Source of the DNA: Sulfurovum sp.
GTDB taxonomy: Bacteria; Campylobacterota; Campylobacteria; Campylobacterales; Sulfurovaceae
DNA: 54,973 bases
Assembly: GCA_026983515.1 (NCBI GenBank)
Contig: JALWHT010000091.1
Span: 1-54,973 of the forward strand
Reading direction: 5' to 3'
Shown here: positions 51,255 to 54,973 of the stretch, one piece after another
How the letters are laid out: each line of letters begins with the position of its first letter
How positions within the stretch are numbered: the stretch's first letter is position 1
Made by a program: the position numbers and the translations under genes
Notes under the pieces: generated by a model
The model's input: the letters and a program-made list of their open reading frames with translations, nothing else
What the model was told of the DNA's origin: nothing
Databases searched by the model: none

Positions 51255-52493
51255 TCATTTTTTTAGTTTATCCCGTGGCACAAACTCCAAAACAGTGGCG
51301 TTGATGCAGTAGCGCCGTTTACCGCCCGGGGCATCGTTGAAGACATGTCCAAGATGGGCACCGCTTTTGGCAGCAACGATCTCTACGCGGTGCATGCCGT
51401 AGCTGTTGTCCTCTTTTTCGATGACGGCACCCTTGACAGGTTTGTAGAAACTCAGCCAGCCTGAGCCTGAGTTGAAACGGTCGCGTGTGTCAAAGAGAAT
51501 GTCACCGCTGATGGTGTCGATGAAGACACCGTCACCGGTATGTTTGAACTTTTCGTAGCGCTTGCAAAAGCGGCTTTCTGTACTTTTATTGAACGCGATA
51601 TCGAATGCTTCGCTGTCGGTACCGAGCTTGAAGGCACCAAGCGCTTTGTAAAACGCTTTTTCATCCATATAGCCTACATGACGGTAAACCTCTTTGCCAT
51701 CCTCAATGAAAAGAATGGTCGGTGTCCCCTCAATGGCTCCCTTGAGCGTAAATTCTTCAAGCTGTCTCTGTCTGGCAGTACGCAGCGGTATGGTACCGTG
51801 GTAGTGATCGGTCACATCAAACTTGAAGTTTTTGCAAAAGCGGCAGTGCGGTGCGGTGATGACAACGATCTCCTTACCGCCAAGCGGTGTTACTTTGGAG
51901 GGACTCTGTTTTTGTGCACTATTTTCAAACTTTACCCCGGTAGCATGGTTTGGACAGTAGCCAAAAGGGTGTTTCTTCAGATAGTCCTGATGGTATGCCT
52001 CGGCAGTCCAGAACTTTTTGAGCGGTTTGATCTCTGTGGTGATGGTACCGTATCCTGCTTTGGTTAGCAGTTTTTGGTATTGCGCTTTTGTTTCAATCGC
52101 TACTTTTTTTTGCTTCTGCGTGGTGTAGTAGATGGCGCTTCGGTAGTTATTGCCCACATCGTTGCCCTGACGGTTCCTCTGTGTGGGGTCGTGCATCTCC
52201 CAAAATGATTTAATGAGTTTTTCCGTGGATATTTTGCTGTCATCATAGACGACTTTGACCGATTCGGTGTGGTTGACGATGCCTTTGGGGGTATGGTGCC
52301 GGTATTTGAGAACGGTATCGTAGTTCGGGTTGTCATAGTTGCCGCCGGCATATCCGGAGACGGCTTTGATGACACCGGGCATCTGCTCGAAGTGTTTTTC
52401 GACACCCCAGAAGCAGCCGGCAGCAAAAACGATGGTCTGCGGTTTGGCAAAGAGGGTAATGGCAAGCGTAAAAAAGAGTATGGCTGTTTTCAT
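51255..52493 (-). CDS. Exported MsrA-thioredoxin-MsrB fusion protein
   Basis: A 412-residue periplasmic repair enzyme for both isomers of methionine sulfoxide. Signal peptide (1-16), MsrA domain with catalytic Cys27 in AAGCFWG and Cys180 as possible resolving residue, a thioredoxin-like domain with Cys217 and Cys220 in APHCRFCKNF and cis-Pro in EGTPTILF, then MsrB with GSGWLSF and catalytic Cys396. The MsrB part has Asp326, Ser329, Ala374 and Ser377 instead of the zinc cysteines. The Met codon at 52493 is used because it opens the signal peptide and has AAGGA at good spacing. DsbD nearby could supply electrons. Confidence 0.93.
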   Translation of the reverse strand: MKTAILFFTLAITLFAKPQTIVFAAGCFWGVEKHFEQMPGVIKAVSGYAGGNYDNPNYDTVLKYRHHTPKGIVNHTESVKVVYDDSKISTEKLIKSFWEMHDPTQRNRQGNDVGNNYRSAIYYTTQKQKKVAIETKAQYQKLLTKAGYGTITTEIKPLKKFWTAEAYHQDYLKKHPFGYCPNHATGVKFENSAQKQSPSKVTPLGGKEIVVITAPHCRFCKNFKFDVTDHYHGTIPLRTARQRQLEEFTLKGAIEGTPTILFIEDGKEVYRHVGYMDEKAFYKALGAFKLGTDSEAFDIAFNKSTESRFCKRYEKFKHTGDGVFIDTISGDILFDTRDRFNSGSGWLSFYKPVKGAVIEKEDNSYGMHRVEIVAAKSGAHLGHVFNDAPGGKRRYCINATVLEFVPRDKLKK

Positions 52494-52626
52494 TGTTGGG
52501 TTCCTTTGTAATGGATAACCGAAGTGTAGCAAAAAAAATATGTAGCGGTGTAGAGTGTGATGAGAATTTGGCTATAATATGCAAAATACGTGAGTGTATC
52601 ACGCAAACAAAAATGAACGGAACGAC

Positions 52627-53499
52627 ATGCCTCATACAAAAGCACAGAACGAACACATCCGCATCGGCGAAATAAACACCCTCAAAATCGAACGCGACAC
52701 AGACTACGGCTACTATCTCAGTGCAAAAGATTATGAAGAGGTGCTGCTGCCCAACATTTACATTATGGAAGATGAGATGCCTATGGGTAGTCTGCTTGAT
52801 GTCTTTGTCTATACCGACAGTGAAGACCGTCCGGTGGCGACAACAAAGATGCCCTATGCCAAGTTAGGAGAGTACGGCTACTTTACGGTGGTAGACTACA
52901 AAAGCTACGGCGCTTTTGTCAACTGGGGGCTTCCCAAAGATCTCTTCGTACCCCTTTCACAGCAAAAAGAATATTTCAACATCGGCAAAAAGTATGTGTT
53001 GAGAGTCTGTCTCGATGAAAAGACAGGCAGACTTTATGGCACGCAGAAGATTGGAAAGTATTTCAAGCGTGACCTAAAAGGGCTGCAGCAAAACCAGGCG
53101 TGTGAAATGCTCATCCTTGCAAAGACACCGCTTGGCTACAAGGTGATTGTCGACAACCTCTATGAGGGGATGCTCTTTGAGAACGAGATCTTCGAGATAC
53201 TGAGGGTGGGCGACAGGAAAAAGGGTTATATCAAAACAGTGCGCAAAGACGGTAAGCTCGACATGTCGCTGCAGCCTATCGGTAAGGCGGCAAAGCTTAC
53301 AGTGGCGGAAGGCACGGTGCTGCAGCTGCTTAAAGAGGCTGACGGCAGGCTCCCCTTTACCTACAAAAGCGATGCGGAGGCGATTGCCAGAACATTCGGA
53401 CTTAGCAAAAAGAGTTTCAAGCGTACGCTTACCGCACTCATCGATGCGGGGAGAATCGAACTGCACGAAGATGCCATTGTACTCAAGGAGGGAAAATGA
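52627..53499 (+). CDS. CvfB-type S1 RNA-binding protein
   Basis: A 290-residue cytoplasmic protein of the CvfB/YitL family: tandem S1-like barrels (the second with YGYFTVVDYKSYGAFVNWGLPKDLFVP near 87-113, the third with GYKVIVDNLYEGMLFENEIF) and a C-terminal winged helix (TYKSDAEAIARTFGLSKKSFKRTL). CvfB influences virulence factor expression in staphylococci through RNA binding; the role here is unknown. A TATAAT lies at 52573-52578. It overlaps the next gene by 4 bp. Confidence 0.88.
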   Translation: MPHTKAQNEHIRIGEINTLKIERDTDYGYYLSAKDYEEVLLPNIYIMEDEMPMGSLLDVFVYTDSEDRPVATTKMPYAKLGEYGYFTVVDYKSYGAFVNWGLPKDLFVPLSQQKEYFNIGKKYVLRVCLDEKTGRLYGTQKIGKYFKRDLKGLQQNQACEMLILAKTPLGYKVIVDNLYEGMLFENEIFEILRVGDRKKGYIKTVRKDGKLDMSLQPIGKAAKLTVAEGTVLQLLKEADGRLPFTYKSDAEAIARTFGLSKKSFKRTLTALIDAGRIELHEDAIVLKEGK

Positions 53500-54263
53500 G
53501 AATTGTTGGATTGATGCTAATTGCGGCAACCGTCCTCTTCGCTCTTTCGGGCGAAGCGGTCTTTGAGAAGAAGTGCGCCTCCTGCCACAGTGAATACTAC
53601 ATTCCCCAAAGCAAACTGGTGGTCAACTACCAGCATAACAACAGAGAGCTGAACCTGACTGCTCCAACAGTGACGGAACTCTCCTTTCGCATCAAAGACC
53701 AGGTGGGTGACCGCACTCTCGATGCGGAGGGGCAGAAATTCGAGATAGAGGACTGGCTGACACAGTTTCTCAAAAATCCCAAAACGTTTAAAAGTATTTT
53801 GCCAAAAAATGTGCGGAAAACGTATGGACAAATGCCTCCGGTGAAGGTAACGGAAGAGGAGACTGAAGCATTGGCGGATTTTCTGTACGAGTATGCTGAA
53901 AAGATGATGGTGGCTCATGGCGTCAAACGCTACAGTTATGATGAAGCGCTCAAAATTGCCCGTAAGCAGAAGAAGATCATCCTTGTTGAAGGGTATCTGC
54001 CTTTTTGTCGCGGATGTATCTGGATGGATAGAAATGTGATGGTTGAGCCCGAGGTGAAAGCGATACTCAACAAAGACTTTGTACTGGTCAGGAAAAACCT
54101 GCTGATCGAAAAGCTGCCGCTTGGCATGAAACGGCTGGGAACACCGTCATTTTATTTTATTGCACCTGACGGAGAGCGCATTATCGATATGGTAGAGGGA
54201 ACAGGAACCAAAGAGGAGTTTCTTTCTCTGCTCGCATCGATAAAAGAGAGAGTTCACAGATAA
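53496..54263 (+). CDS. Cytochrome c-thioredoxin fusion protein
   Basis: A 255-residue exported protein. After a signal peptide (about 1-17) comes a cytochrome c domain with the heme site CASCH (27-31) and Met113 in YGQMPPV as probable sixth ligand. From about 145 a thioredoxin-like domain of the DUF255/thioredoxin_7 type follows, with Cys171-x-x-Cys174 in PFCRGCIW and cis-Pro in LGTPSFYF. One chain thus carries both a one-electron heme and a two-electron dithiol centre. Overlap (ATGA) couples it to the cvfB-type gene. Confidence 0.88.
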   Translation: MRIVGLMLIAATVLFALSGEAVFEKKCASCHSEYYIPQSKLVVNYQHNNRELNLTAPTVTELSFRIKDQVGDRTLDAEGQKFEIEDWLTQFLKNPKTFKSILPKNVRKTYGQMPPVKVTEEETEALADFLYEYAEKMMVAHGVKRYSYDEALKIARKQKKIILVEGYLPFCRGCIWMDRNVMVEPEVKAILNKDFVLVRKNLLIEKLPLGMKRLGTPSFYFIAPDGERIIDMVEGTGTKEEFLSLLASIKERVHR

Positions 54264-54304
54264 TTCTTTGTCATAATGGGAAATGAACTTAAAAAGGAGT
54301 AAAA

Positions 54305-54751
54305 ATGGATTTGAATGAACTTTTCCAAATGGGCGCACAGCTCATACAGAACAACAGTGATGATGCGACAACCGGACTAGATCTTGGTGATATTGCCAGT
54401 GCCATCGGCTCTTTGATACAGAACGAAGATGGCGGATTGGATCTTTCTACTTTCGTTTCGGGACTTTCCGAGAACGGACTGGGTGAGATTGTCGGTTCAT
54501 GGCTTGGTAACGGTGAGAACAAAGCAATCGATCCTGAGCAGGTGGGTGCATTGCTTGGTTCTGAGAAGGTTTCGCAGTTCGCATCCGGGCTTGGTCTTGA
54601 AGAGGGCAGTGCGCTTCAGGCGCTTGCCGATGCCCTGCCACAGGTGATCGACCAGGCAACTTCCGGTGAAGACAGCATTGTCGAGCAGATGCTCGATCAG
54701 ATTGGCGGTGCACAAGGCGCTATGGGTATGCTTGGCAAAATGTTCGGATAA
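54305..54751 (+). CDS. YidB-type DUF937 protein
   Basis: A 148-residue acidic, Gly- and Leu-rich protein with the DUF937/YidB C-terminal pattern: GEIVGSWLGNGENKAIDPEQ, VSQFASGLGLEEGSALQALA and LPQVIDQATSGED. The family forms multimers in outer structures or the cytosol; no function is established. AAAAAGGAG precedes the ATG. Followed by a perfect palindrome. Confidence 0.88.
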   Translation: MDLNELFQMGAQLIQNNSDDATTGLDLGDIASAIGSLIQNEDGGLDLSTFVSGLSENGLGEIVGSWLGNGENKAIDPEQVGALLGSEKVSQFASGLGLEEGSALQALADALPQVIDQATSGEDSIVEQMLDQIGGAQGAMGMLGKMFG

Positions 54752-54765
54752 TTCGCTTATCTGCC

Positions 54766-54791
54766 ATTGTCTGTCAAATTGACAGACAATT
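54766..54791. terminator. Perfect 26-bp palindrome, terminator or operator
   Basis: Ten-base arms ATTGTCTGTC / GACAGACAAT around AAATTT, itself a continuation of the dyad. It lies between the DUF937 gene and the last gene; T-rich sequence follows only after 10 bases. It lies 34 bp before the next ATG, so an operator is also possible. Confidence 0.6.
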
Positions 54792-54825
54792 TCAGTATTC
54801 TCTCCTTTTTTGCTACACTTCCTGT

Positions 54826-54973
54826 ATGAAAATAGTTTCTCTTCTCCTCATACCGCTTTTACTTCTTGCCGTGCCCTTCAAAGTGGCGAGCTACAATGTT
54901 GAAAATCTTTTTGATACCGTGAAGAACGGAACGGAGTACGAGGAATTTATACCGGGTAAACACAACTGGAACA
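54826..54973 (+). CDS. Exported endonuclease/exonuclease/phosphatase-family protein, N-terminal part
   Basis: The first 49 codons of a gene that runs out of the window. A signal peptide (MKIVSLLLIPLLLLAVP) is followed by FKVASYNVENLFDT, the first strand and Asn-bearing motif of the endonuclease/exonuclease/phosphatase fold (DNase I-like). It is probably an exported nuclease or phosphodiesterase. Confidence 0.75.
   Translation, partial: MKIVSLLLIPLLLLAVPFKVASYNVENLFDTVKNGTEYEEFIPGKHNWN

Noticed and set aside
1-54973. CRISPR array, prophage or complete insertion sequence
   Set aside because: No regularly spaced repeats with unique spacers, no phage structural or integrase genes, and no transposase were found; the dispersed palindromes are short and noncoding.

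Overview
The window is a contiguous, gene-dense stretch of bacterial chromosome, almost certainly from the Campylobacterota (formerly Epsilonproteobacteria) and most like a free-living Sulfurovum or Sulfurimonas-type organism. The grounds are a purD - RDD protein - lptD - phosphoribosyltransferase - pnp - atpE order that I recall as also found around HP1212-HP1218 of Helicobacter pylori, a 6S RNA directly upstream of purD, a CetB-like PAS protein, a DUF5718 gene and a periplasm-heavy redox gene set. I could not compare genomes; this is recognition from protein sequence. No prophage, CRISPR array or complete insertion sequence is visible.

Layout. 1-1124: 3' end of lon. 1257-6610 (minus): four-gene signalling operon (PAS protein, Hpt protein, NIT-domain hybrid histidine kinase with three receiver-like domains, CheY-like regulator). 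6741-8968 (minus): uvrC and a DUF721-like gene. 8939-13606: LptM-like lipoprotein, nadB, nhaD, guaA. 13811-17842: lipoprotein, htpG, cation diffusion facilitator, hemD. 17857-25192: 6S RNA, then the purD-RDD-lptD-J protein-phosphoribosyltransferase-pnp operon. 25233-27946: a receiver/degenerate-Hpt membrane protein, atpE, tRNA-Leu(GAG), small membrane proteins, HU. 28044-33168: DUF5718, ferritin-like protein, dnaJ, Dabb protein, recR, DHH phosphoesterase, Rrf2 regulator. 33338-36567: rpsO, grpE, dnaK. 36883-40574: Omp85-type barrel, chorismate mutase, OmpR-type regulator and sensor kinase.

The accessory part is 40591-54263. It holds (a) an operon of a double DUF1538 membrane protein, a P-II-like protein and a CBS-pair protein, a candidate ion transporter with two regulators; (b) a pentaheme cytochrome c divergent from an FMN-binding flavoprotein and two small membrane proteins, facing apbE, the enzyme that would attach the FMN: a candidate periplasmic flavin/heme electron-transfer module; and (c) a thiol-redox cluster of YyaL, DsbD, MsrB, a three-domain MsrA-thioredoxin-MsrB protein and a cytochrome c-thioredoxin fusion. 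Together these suggest heavy investment in periplasmic electron flow and oxidative repair.

Regulatory DNA of note: an inverted repeat of the form TTTAGT-N7-ACTAAA lies upstream of both the htpG and grpE promoters, resembling the HspR (HAIR) operator; a 38-bp direct repeat of the dnaK 3' end recreates its terminator; and a dispersed GTAGGGTG...CACCCTAC palindrome family occupies at least six intergenic gaps.
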